Below are positions 1 through 6,605 of a DNA stretch of 8,082 nucleotides, one piece after another. The translations under genes were made by a program, and so were the position numbers. The notes under the pieces are model-generated. The model was not told the DNA's origin. It was given only the letters and a program-made list of their open reading frames with translations, and did not search any database. Origin of the DNA: Alphaproteobacteria bacterium. Lineage in GTDB: Bacteria > Pseudomonadota > Alphaproteobacteria > Rhizobiales > Beijerinckiaceae. The DNA lies in NCBI GenBank assembly GCA_009921785.1, contig RFXE01000075.1, forward strand, positions 1-8,082. The letters are read 5' to 3'. Position 1 is the first letter of the stretch. Every line of letters starts with the position of its first letter.

Positions 1-3
1 TAC

Positions 4-18
4 CATGTCACCCTCTTC
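4..18 (-). promoter_or_regulatory. Possible ribosome binding site and start codon of a gene leaving the window
   Basis: On the minus strand, 3' of the aldehyde dehydrogenase stop, a purine-rich GAAGAGGG (11-18) lies 4 nt before an ATG (6-4). This would be a normal ribosome binding site for a further gene read leftwards out of the window, in the same direction as the channel and dehydrogenase genes and only about 25 nt after the dehydrogenase stop. Only two codons are visible, so neither the gene nor its product can be confirmed. A short GC-rich inverted repeat (around 19-31) sits in the same gap but is too small to call a terminator. Confidence 0.3.
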
Positions 19-31
19 GCGCAATCGCGCG

Positions 32-1455
32 TTATTTATAGCCGATCAGACATTTGGTCTCGAGATAATCATGCAGGCCGAACGCACCATATTCGCGGCC
101 ATTGCCGGATTGCTTATATCCGCCAAAGGCTGAATAGGGGTCAAAGGCCGGATAATTGATCTGCACCGCACCAACGCGCAAACGCCGCGCGACGGCACGT
201 GCCTTCTCAATATCAGCCGATTGCACATAACCCGCCAAACCATATTCGGTATCATGCGCAATCTCGAGCGCTTCTTCGATCGAGCCATAACCCATGATCA
301 TCAAAGTCATGCCGAAGATTTCGTTCTTCGCAATACGCATTTGCCGCGTGACATTACCAAACACGGTCGGCTTGGCATAATAGCCGCGATTAAGATGCTC
401 CGGCAGACCCAAGCCGCCCGTCACAAGCGTTGCCCCATCTTCAATGCCCATCTTGATGAGGCCTTGCACCTTTTCCCAATGGGCTTTTGAAATCAGCGGG
501 CCGAGCGTTGTTTTCGGATCATTCGGATCGCCCAGCACGTAAGATTCCGCCGCGCGTTTTGCGATGGCCATCACTTCATTCATGCGGTGATGCGGCACGA
601 GCATACGCTGCGGTGAGTCACAGCTCTCGCCCGAATTGATATAGCACCCCGCGACACCATTGGTGACAGCCGCTTCGAAATCGACATCATCAAGAAGAAT
701 ATTCGCCGAGTTGCCACCAAGCTCTTGGGCAACACGCTTCACCGTATCAGCCGCAGCTTTCGCCACCGCAATCCCGCCACGCGTCGAGCCGGTGAAGGAC
801 ACCATATCGATATCGGGATGTGACGCGATGGCCGCGCCCACTGTCGGTCCATCACCTTGTACAAGATTGAACACGCCTTTTGGCACACCTGCTTCATGCA
901 AAATCTCGGTCCAGACAATACCGGAAAGCGGCGCAATTTCGGAGGCTTCAACACCATGGTGCAGCCAGCTGCGAGTGCCGGCGCAACTTTGCACACGATT
1001 TGATTGATTGGCCAATTCCACGGCGTGATCATACCGACAACACCGATGCCTTCATGCATGATCAAAGTTGAGCCTTGCAGACGTTCGAACTCATACGTCT
1101 TCAAAACGTCAATCGTTGATTCAAGATGCGCGGTACCAGAGCCAGCTTGCCATTCCATCGCAAAGCCGCGCGGCGCACCCATCTCCAACGTCATCGCGTC
1201 TGCCACGTCTTGAATGCGACGCTGATAGACCTCGAGAACACGGGACAGCAACGCGATCCGCTCTTCGCGCGTCGTTTGCGAGAATGTCGTGAAGGCTTTG
1301 CGTGCTGCTGCAACCGCACGATCCACATCGGCGCTTGAGCCGAGTGCAATGCGGCCGCAGACGTCTTCTGTGGCGGGATTGATGACGTCGAAAGGCTGAA
1401 GCGCAACCGGATCAACCCATTGGCCGTCAATATAGAATTTGAAATGATCCGTCAT
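32..1455 (-). pseudogene. NAD(P)-dependent aldehyde dehydrogenase, interrupted by one frameshift
   Basis: Aldehyde dehydrogenases oxidise an aldehyde to the carboxylic acid with NAD(P)+ in the cytoplasm; the substrate cannot be read from this sequence. The 5' frame (1455 to about 943, 171 codons) carries the ALDH N-terminus and PWNWP with the oxyanion Asn147. It ends in the conserved VLKP, then goes out of frame. Homology resumes in the neighbouring frame as SEIAPLSG and runs to the TAA at 32-34. The second part holds FTGST (about 221-225), ELGG with general-base Glu245 and GESCDS with nucleophile Cys279. Restoring one base near 943 gives 474 residues, the usual family length. Without it, the product is 238 residues with a 67-residue nonsense tail and no active site. 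The start has AAAGGAAAGG upstream (1466-1475), overlapping the channel gene's stop. The conserved second half suggests a recent mutation or a sequencing error rather than old decay. Confidence 0.85.
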
Positions 1456-1473
1456 GATTGTCTTGCCTTTCCT

Positions 1474-2376
1474 TTAAATCAATCCGCTCGACTTTGCATC
1501 TGAGGCTCCATCGGGCTCCATATCGTGGAATCGATCATAATTGAGTGTCGTGGACCCGTCCGGATGCGACTCGATGATGTCGGCATAACGATGATCCCAA
1601 CGAATATCGCCCGGATCATACCAATGCCGCGCTTTAACCTCCTGGGTCATGTTCTCGTCATACCCCGTGATAGTGAGAATGAAAGCCGAAACAGGCAACT
1701 CCTTGCCGCTGCGCACATTATGCAAAGGCGAACTCTCATCGATCTTGTGAAAAATCGTCCAGGAGAGAATGAAAACGGGATTTTCAACACGCTCGAGTTT
1801 CAATTCGACAAAGCGGCGAAATGAATGCCCCTCTTTGCTTTTACCATCCATCAAGGCCCAGAGCCGCGCCGACGCGTCGCTGACCGTATTGTGACGTTCA
1901 TTCGCGACGCGCATCATAAGAGTGGGCTGGCCATTAAAATCGGTAACCACAGGGTGGCGCGCAAACATGAACCGCGCCCGCGCCCGTGCAAAACGTGTGA
2001 ACATCAAGCCTGTGGTGACAGCGACAAACAAAAGGCCGAAAAAATTTTCAACCGACGCCACCGTATGTCCATAGGTGGTGGAGGGATGCATATCGCCAAA
2101 GCCCACCGTGGAGAGCGCTTCGACAGAAAAGAAAAACAACATAGCGAGCGAGCCGCCATTGGTATTGGCGATAACATCGCCGCCAAGCCAATAGAGGAAC
2201 GCGAAGACAAGATTGGTGCTCGCAAAAATCGCCGCGACTGCAAGAAAGAATTTTGGCCAGCTCATCGCCAAGCTGTCATGATAAAGGTCACGGACCGTCG
2301 GGCGCGATCCACCCAGAATGGTGAAATGCCGCCGCCCAATCCGGACATGCCGCTGCTTTTTTCGCGAAATCGCCAT
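1474..2376 (-). CDS. Inward rectifier potassium channel, KirBac family
   Basis: Predicted inner-membrane K+ channel subunit that would assemble as a tetramer. Numbered from a possible TTG start at 2388 (304 residues), the protein has a basic N-terminus, TM1 (about 44-69), a pore helix and the selectivity filter TVGFGD (94-99) followed by MHP, as in KirBac1.1. TM2 (about 108-131) follows. The cytoplasmic Ig-like Kir domain (about 140-293) includes FARHPVV, LMMRVANERHNTV and the WTIFHKIDESSPL segment typical of the family. The filter is GFG instead of the more common GYG. I prefer the ATG at 2376 (300 residues, MAISRKK) to the TTG four codons earlier; neither has a strong Shine-Dalgarno. The gene lies first in a minus-strand unit with the aldehyde dehydrogenase 18 nt downstream, and diverges from the ATP-grasp operon. 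Family assignment is secure; gating ligand and physiological role are unknown. Confidence 0.93.
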   Translation of the reverse strand: MAISRKKQRHVRIGRRHFTILGGSRPTVRDLYHDSLAMSWPKFFLAVAAIFASTNLVFAFLYWLGGDVIANTNGGSLAMLFFFSVEALSTVGFGDMHPSTTYGHTVASVENFFGLLFVAVTTGLMFTRFARARARFMFARHPVVTDFNGQPTLMMRVANERHNTVSDASARLWALMDGKSKEGHSFRRFVELKLERVENPVFILSWTIFHKIDESSPLHNVRSGKELPVSAFILTITGYDENMTQEVKARHWYDPGDIRWDHRYADIIESHPDGSTTLNYDRFHDMEPDGASDAKSSGLI

Positions 2377-2534
2377 TGAAAGATCCAAAATTACCGTTCG
2401 GAAACACCCTACCCCTGCGCCATGGCTCTGGCCAGACCGGAGAAGCCCCGAACAAGCCTACCCCGAAGGATTGGCTTGGCTTTTGCTCCTAAGCTTGAAA
2501 CAATGGCGTTGCTATAGGTTAACCGGACAAAGTG
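2377..2534. promoter_or_regulatory. Divergent intergenic region, presumed promoters for both transcription units
   Basis: About 158 nt separate the channel gene (minus) from the ATP-grasp gene (plus), so promoters for both directions should lie here or in the gene ends. I see no convincing sigma-70 pair. The best plus-strand candidate is weak: TTGGCT (2476-2481) and AACAAT (2499-2504) with 17-nt spacing. A TATAGG at 2513-2518 has no properly spaced -35. A perfect 10-bp palindrome, TCTGGCCAGA, lies at 2427-2436 and could be an operator. No coding sequence is supported here; the long minus-strand open frame that crosses it is antisense to the ATP-grasp gene. Confidence 0.4.
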
Positions 2535-3995
2535 ATGAAAAATCAGGCAGTCAGTGATCAAGGCGGCGGCAAAATGCGTAGCTCCGCAGGTTTTGACGAG
2601 ATGATCCGGCCTGATGGCAGTATTCGCCCGGCCTATCAAAAATTGTCGGAATGGCTCGGCGGGCAATCGCGCGGGCTTATGGCCAAAAAGCAGGAAGAGG
2701 CCGAAGCAATTTTCAGACGGCTCGGCATCACCTTTGCGGTTTATGGCGACAGTGCCTCCAATGAGCGGTTGATACCGTTTGATCTCATTCCCCGCATCAT
2801 CTCGGCGAAGGAATGGCGCTTTTTGGAGCGCGGGATCGAACAACGTGTACGCGCACTCAACGCCTTTCTCTATGATATTTATCACCGTCAGGAAATTATC
2901 CGCGCAGGTCGCATTCCAGCTGAATTGATCACCCGCAATGAAGCCTTCCTGCCTGAAATGATCGGCTTTGATCCCCCGCGCAAAATCTATTCGCATATTA
3001 TCGGCACCGATATTGTGCGCACGGGCGAGAATGAATTCTTCGTTCTGGAAGATAATTTACGCACCCCGTCAGGCGTGTCCTATATGCTTGAGGACCGCGA
3101 AGCGATGATGCATCTTTTTCCCGAACTCTTTGCTGCCCATCGCGTGGCACCAGTTGAGCGCTATCCTGAACTCTTACGGCAAACGCTTGAAAGCGTAGCA
3201 CCCGCAGGATGCACAGGCGATCCCACCATCGCCGTGCTGACACCGGGTATTTATAATTCGGCTTTTTTCGAACATTCCTTCCTCGCCGATCAAATGGGCG
3301 TGGAACTTGTGCAAGGCTCCGATCTCTTTGTTGAAGATGGCGCGCTCTATATGCGCACGATTACGGGTAAAGAAAAAATCGATGTTCTTTATCGCCGCGT
3401 TGATGATGCCTATCTCGATCCGCTCACCTTCAGGCCTGATTCATCACTTGGCGTGCCAGGCCTGTTTGATCTTTATCGCGCGGGTCGCGTTACGATTGTG
3501 AATGCGCCAGGCACCGGCATTGCCGATGATAAAGCCGTCTATGCCTATGTGCCCGACATCATCGAATTCTACACGGGTCAAAAACCCATTCTCCAAAATG
3601 TGCCGACATGGCGTTGCGCGGTGAAGGATGAATGCGCGCATGTTTTGGCCAATCTCGAAACGCTTGTCGTTAAAGAAGTTCATGGCTCGGGCGGATACGG
3701 AATGTTGATTGGTCCGCATGCCACCAAGGCCGAGCGCGCGGCTTTCGCCAAAAAGATCACTGCGAAGCCTTCGAACTACATCGCGCAACCCACGCTCAGC
3801 CTTTCGACCTGCCCTTCGAATGTTGGCAAGGGTTCCTCGCCGCGCCATGTCGATTTGCGTCCCTTCGTGCTTGTCGGTGATCGCGTGCGCATCACACCCG
3901 GCGGGCTTACACGCGTGGCACTCAAGAAAGGCTCGCTTGTGGTGAACTCGTCACAAGGCGGCGGCACCAAAGACACTTGGGTTTTGGAGGACTGA
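2535..3995 (+). CDS. Circularly permuted type 2 ATP-grasp protein (predicted amidoligase)
   Basis: Member of the circularly permuted ATP-grasp type 2 family, in which ATP-dependent carboxylate-amine ligation is predicted but the substrate is not known. No signal peptide is seen, so it should act in the cytoplasm. Numbered from the ATG at 2535 (486 residues), it opens with the family start FDEMIRPDGSIRP (about 20-32). VLEDNLRTPSGVSYMLEDR follows at 170-188, then DVLYRRVDDAYLDPL (283-297). The glycine-rich VKEVHGSGGYG lies near 379-389, HVDLRPF at 438-444 and the C-terminal SSQGGGTKDTWVL at 472-484. Length is normal for the family. The start is uncertain: GTG 2532, ATG 2535 and ATG 2574 are in frame. 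The last has purine-rich AAGGCGG upstream and would still keep the whole conserved region. The stop lies 2 nt before the alpha-E gene, so the two are almost certainly co-transcribed and translationally coupled. Confidence 0.92.
   Translation: MKNQAVSDQGGGKMRSSAGFDEMIRPDGSIRPAYQKLSEWLGGQSRGLMAKKQEEAEAIFRRLGITFAVYGDSASNERLIPFDLIPRIISAKEWRFLERGIEQRVRALNAFLYDIYHRQEIIRAGRIPAELITRNEAFLPEMIGFDPPRKIYSHIIGTDIVRTGENEFFVLEDNLRTPSGVSYMLEDREAMMHLFPELFAAHRVAPVERYPELLRQTLESVAPAGCTGDPTIAVLTPGIYNSAFFEHSFLADQMGVELVQGSDLFVEDGALYMRTITGKEKIDVLYRRVDDAYLDPLTFRPDSSLGVPGLFDLYRAGRVTIVNAPGTGIADDKAVYAYVPDIIEFYTGQKPILQNVPTWRCAVKDECAHVLANLETLVVKEVHGSGGYGMLIGPHATKAERAAFAKKITAKPSNYIAQPTLSLSTCPSNVGKGSSPRHVDLRPFVLVGDRVRITPGGLTRVALKKGSLVVNSSQGGGTKDTWVLED
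3986..3990 (+). promoter_or_regulatory. Ribosome binding site of the alpha-E gene
   Basis: A strong GGAGG inside the last codons of the ATP-grasp gene lies 7 nt before the ATG at 3998. It decides that start over an in-frame TTG at 3977 and supports coupling of the two genes. Confidence 0.8.
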
Positions 3996-3997
3996 CG

Positions 3998-4942
3998 ATG
4001 CTTGGACGCACCGCCGCCAGCCTCTTTTGGATGTCGCGCTATATTGAGCGCGCGGAAAATATCGCGCGCTTGACGGAAGTCGGTTACCGCATTGCGCTGA
4101 CACCGGATATCGGCTCGGGCCACCGTGAAGATTGGCGTTCAACGCTCATCGCTGCGGCGGGATTGAACGACTATCTCGCCCGTCACAGTGAAATCACCGC
4201 TGAAAAAGTGCAGCATTTTCTATTGTTTGATCGCGACAATCCTTCTTCCGTTCGCTCCTGTCTTGAAACGGCGCGTAACAATGCGCGTGCGGTTCGAACG
4301 GCTTTGACACGCGAGATGTGGGAAGCGCTTAACTCCACCTATATTGATTTCACTGCTGTCAAAGCGAGTGATCTCGGCTCTGGCAAATTACCGGAATTTC
4401 TCGACTGGGTGCGGCAACGCTCGGCTTTGTTTCGCGGATCGCTGCTCGGTACCTTGCTGCGTGATGAAGGCTTTCATTTCGGGCAATTGGGCGCGTTTAT
4501 TGAACGTGCAGATAATACAGCCCGCATTCTCGACGTGAAATATTATGTGCTCCTCCCCACCAATGAATCTGTGGGCGGTGAGCTTGATGCGTTTCAATGG
4601 GAAACGATTTTGCGTTCGGTTTCGGCGCATCGCTCCTATCGCCATGTCTATAAAGACCGCTATCGCCCTTGGAACATCGCGGAGTTTCTGATCTTGCGTC
4701 AGGAAATGCCGCGCTCATTCCGCTTTTGTTACGGCTGGATTGAACGGTCACTTGAAGGCCTTGCGGAGATTTTGGGTCAATCCCCCCAAAGTCGTCATGA
4801 TGCATCAGCAATTTTGAGTGATCTTAAAAACGCTTCGATGGATGAGATTTTTCAATCAGGGCTTCACGAGTTCCTCTCGTCCTTCATCAAGCGCAACAAT
4901 GATCTTTCAAGCCGCATAGCGGTAGATTTCCATTTTCTGTGA
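3998..4942 (+). CDS. Alpha-E domain-containing protein (DUF403)
   Basis: All-helical alpha-E family protein of 314 residues, a regular partner of circularly permuted ATP-grasp and transglutaminase-like genes. Its biochemical role is not established; a scaffold or accessory role with the ATP-grasp partner is inference. It begins with the diagnostic MLGRTAASLFWMSRYIERAEN (1-21). A second related motif, FIERADNTAR, lies at 167-176. Between them is NPSSVRSCLETARNNARAVR (81-100), another family hallmark. WIERSLEGL (248-256) may be a weaker third copy. No signal peptide or membrane segment is seen, so it is likely cytoplasmic. The ATG at 3998 is chosen because it has GGAGG 7 nt upstream and matches the family N-terminus. 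It follows the ATP-grasp stop by 2 nt and precedes the transglutaminase gene by 22 nt. Confidence 0.93.
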   Translation: MLGRTAASLFWMSRYIERAENIARLTEVGYRIALTPDIGSGHREDWRSTLIAAAGLNDYLARHSEITAEKVQHFLLFDRDNPSSVRSCLETARNNARAVRTALTREMWEALNSTYIDFTAVKASDLGSGKLPEFLDWVRQRSALFRGSLLGTLLRDEGFHFGQLGAFIERADNTARILDVKYYVLLPTNESVGGELDAFQWETILRSVSAHRSYRHVYKDRYRPWNIAEFLILRQEMPRSFRFCYGWIERSLEGLAEILGQSPQSRHDASAILSDLKNASMDEIFQSGLHEFLSSFIKRNNDLSSRIAVDFHFL

Positions 4943-4964
4943 TGACGCGTTTCATAGAGCTCCC

Positions 4965-5768
4965 ATGCTGATTTCCATCCACCATCGCACCTCCTATCGC
5001 TATGATCGCCCCTTTAATCACGCGATCCAAGCCTTGCGGCTGACCCCGCCTTCGGGAGACACTCAGGTCATCCATTCATGGGCCATCACTTGTCCGGGCA
5101 TTGAACGCGCCGCGCATTATCGAGATGCCTTCGGCAATGATGTACATCTTGTTACGCCGCCCGGCGAAACCAATGGGCTTGAGATCGAAGCGAAAGGCGT
5201 GATTGAAACGTTTGATCGCGCAGGTGTTGTCGGCGCAACGAATGACTCTGTGCCGCCCGCGATTTTTCTTCGTCCGACAACGAGAACAGCCGAGTCATCG
5301 GCGATTGTCAGTATGGCGTCACAATGTCGCCGCGCTACACGTCTTGAAACCTTACATGCGCTCTTGTCCGCCATCCATGAATCTGTGGCCTATGACACGG
5401 ATGCCACCCATGCGCTAACGACCGCGGCCGAAGCGTTCAAATCGAAACTTGGTGTCTGCCAGGATCACGCGCATATCTTCATCGCCGCCGCACGCGTCCT
5501 ATCAATTCCCGCGCGCTATGTGACGGGCTATCTCCTGATTGCTGGCGAAACATCGGCGGTGGCTCACCACGCATGGGCCGAGGCGTACACTGAAGATTTA
5601 GGCTGGATCGGATTTGACGCCGCTAACGGTGTCTGCCCGACCGATCATTATGCACGACTGGCCATAGGCTTTGATGCCGCCGCAGCAGCCCCGGTGCGGG
5701 GCACGATGCGGGGTGCAGGGGCCGAAGATCTCTCTGTAGAGGTTGTCGTTCGCGCCGGAGATCAGTAA
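4965..5768 (+). CDS. Transglutaminase-like cysteine peptidase family protein
   Basis: 267-residue protein with a bacterial transglutaminase N-terminal beta region (MLISIHHRTSYRYDRP, then LRLTPPSGDTQ) followed by a transglutaminase-like core. The papain-fold triad is visible: Cys175 in KLGVCQDHAH, His202 in HHAWAEAY and Asp218 in GWIGFDAANG. Such enzymes cleave or form amide and isopeptide bonds; no specific substrate can be assigned. There is no signal peptide, so it is expected in the cytoplasm, unlike secreted transglutaminases. It starts 22 nt after the alpha-E stop, with only a weak GAG-containing Shine-Dalgarno, and ends 48 nt before Anbu. Its position between the predicted ligase pair and a proteasome-like peptidase suggests it processes the same amide-linked product, but this is inference from context. 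Confidence 0.92.
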   Translation: MLISIHHRTSYRYDRPFNHAIQALRLTPPSGDTQVIHSWAITCPGIERAAHYRDAFGNDVHLVTPPGETNGLEIEAKGVIETFDRAGVVGATNDSVPPAIFLRPTTRTAESSAIVSMASQCRRATRLETLHALLSAIHESVAYDTDATHALTTAAEAFKSKLGVCQDHAHIFIAAARVLSIPARYVTGYLLIAGETSAVAHHAWAEAYTEDLGWIGFDAANGVCPTDHYARLAIGFDAAAAAPVRGTMRGAGAEDLSVEVVVRAGDQ

Positions 5769-5797
5769 AACCTCCCCGGCCTTTTCTCCGTCTTCCC

Positions 5798-5810
5798 TCT
5801 CCTGAAGGAG
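5798..5810 (+). promoter_or_regulatory. Ribosome binding site of anbu in a short possible hairpin
   Basis: A consensus AAGGAG (5805-5810) lies 6 nt before the anbu ATG and fixes that start. It is part of CTCCTGAAGGAG, which can fold as a 4-bp CTCC/GGAG stem with a TGAA loop. The stem is short, so any effect on translation is speculative. The gap before it (5769-5798) is pyrimidine-rich and shows no terminator. Confidence 0.6.
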
Positions 5811-5816
5811 CCTAAT

Positions 5817-6605
5817 ATGACTTATTGCGTCGGCTTACGGCTTGATGAGGGCATCATCTTCGCCTCGGACACACGCACCAATGCGGGCTTCGACAATATT
5901 GCCGTGTTTCGCAAGATGCATGTTTGGGAAAAGAAGGGCGACCGCGTTCTCGTTCTTTTGTCGGCTGGGAATCTCGCCGTTACACAGGCTGTCATTTCAA
6001 ATCTCAATGAGCAGATCGATGCGGCGGAAGAAAATGGCAGCGCTTCGCTCGTGAATGTCACGACCTTGTTTCAGGCCGCGCGTCTCATCGGTGAAGCGGT
6101 GCGCGATGTGCGGCGTGTCGATGGTCCGGCGCTTGAAGCCAATAATGGCGTCTTCGCCTGCTCATTCATTCTCGGCGGACAAATTCATGGCGAGCCGCCG
6201 CGCATGTTTCAAATTTATGCCGAAGGCAATTTCATCGAGGCAACGAAAGACACGCCCTTCTTCCAGATCGGCGAACATAAATATGGTAAGCCTATTCTCG
6301 ATCGCGTGGCCCGCCCCGATATGACGATGGGCGAAGGTGCAAAGGTGATTTTGATTTCCTTCGACTCGACATTGCGTTCAAATCTCTCGGTCGGCATGCC
6401 GATTGATCTTCTGATGTATGAGCGAGACTCGCTTGAAATTTCCTATCAGCGCCGCATCTCGCAAAATGATCCCTATTTCGAAAAACTCTCGAAAGGGTGG
6501 TCAGGCGCGTTGCGCGAGGCGTTCAAGAATATCGACAATTATCGCGACCCTTCAACTGCTGATGATGCGACACTTGCTCCCATGAATAACAAGCCCGCTT
6601 CATGA
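5817..6605 (+). CDS. anbu: Anbu, proteasome beta/HslV-like N-terminal-nucleophile peptidase
   Basis: 262-residue Ntn-hydrolase of the Anbu family (ancestral beta subunit, also called BPH), a relative of HslV and proteasome beta subunits. The protein opens MTYCVGLRLDEGIIFASD. Removal of Met1 would expose Thr2 as the nucleophile; Asp18 in SDTRTNAG and Lys33 in FRKM complete the expected Thr-Asp-Lys set. Later family signatures are GEHKYGKPILDR (152-163) and SFDSTLRSNLSVGMP (181-195). There is no propeptide or signal peptide, consistent with a cytoplasmic self-assembling particle. Known Anbu structures form open helical assemblies, and a physiological substrate is not established. Anbu is a usual neighbour of the three preceding families. 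The last codons overlap the sugar-kinase start as ATGA, so both should be translated from one transcript. The C-terminal tail after about 243 is low in conserved features. Confidence 0.95.
   Translation: MTYCVGLRLDEGIIFASDTRTNAGFDNIAVFRKMHVWEKKGDRVLVLLSAGNLAVTQAVISNLNEQIDAAEENGSASLVNVTTLFQAARLIGEAVRDVRRVDGPALEANNGVFACSFILGGQIHGEPPRMFQIYAEGNFIEATKDTPFFQIGEHKYGKPILDRVARPDMTMGEGAKVILISFDSTLRSNLSVGMPIDLLMYERDSLEISYQRRISQNDPYFEKLSKGWSGALREAFKNIDNYRDPSTADDATLAPMNNKPAS

Noticed and set aside
19..31. GC-rich inverted repeat after the dehydrogenase stop as a terminator
   Set aside because: The stem is only about 4 bp, has no following T-run on the minus strand, and a ribosome binding site follows directly.
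935..950. Programmed -1 ribosomal frameshift in the aldehyde dehydrogenase
   Set aside because: The junction reads AAG CCT CCG with no slippery heptamer and no evident downstream pseudoknot; this enzyme family is not known to use frameshifting.
739..1021. Two separate overlapping dehydrogenase genes instead of one broken gene
   Set aside because: The 3' frame's ATG at 1021 has no ribosome binding site and its first 26 residues are not ALDH-like. Each frame holds complementary halves of one ALDH.
1825..2379. Plus-strand open frame of 184 codons opposite the K+ channel
   Set aside because: Antisense to the channel's membrane and cytoplasmic domains; the translation is rich in Arg, Lys and His with no family motif.
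2409..2996. Minus-strand open frame of 195 codons covering the divergent gap and the ATP-grasp 5' end
   Set aside because: It lies antisense to a well-supported ATP-grasp gene, shows no recognisable domain, and its frame matches what codon bias of the sense gene would leave open.
3977..3997. TTG start extending the alpha-E protein by seven residues
   Set aside because: The ATG at 3998 has an ideal GGAGG and matches the family N-terminus MLGRTA.
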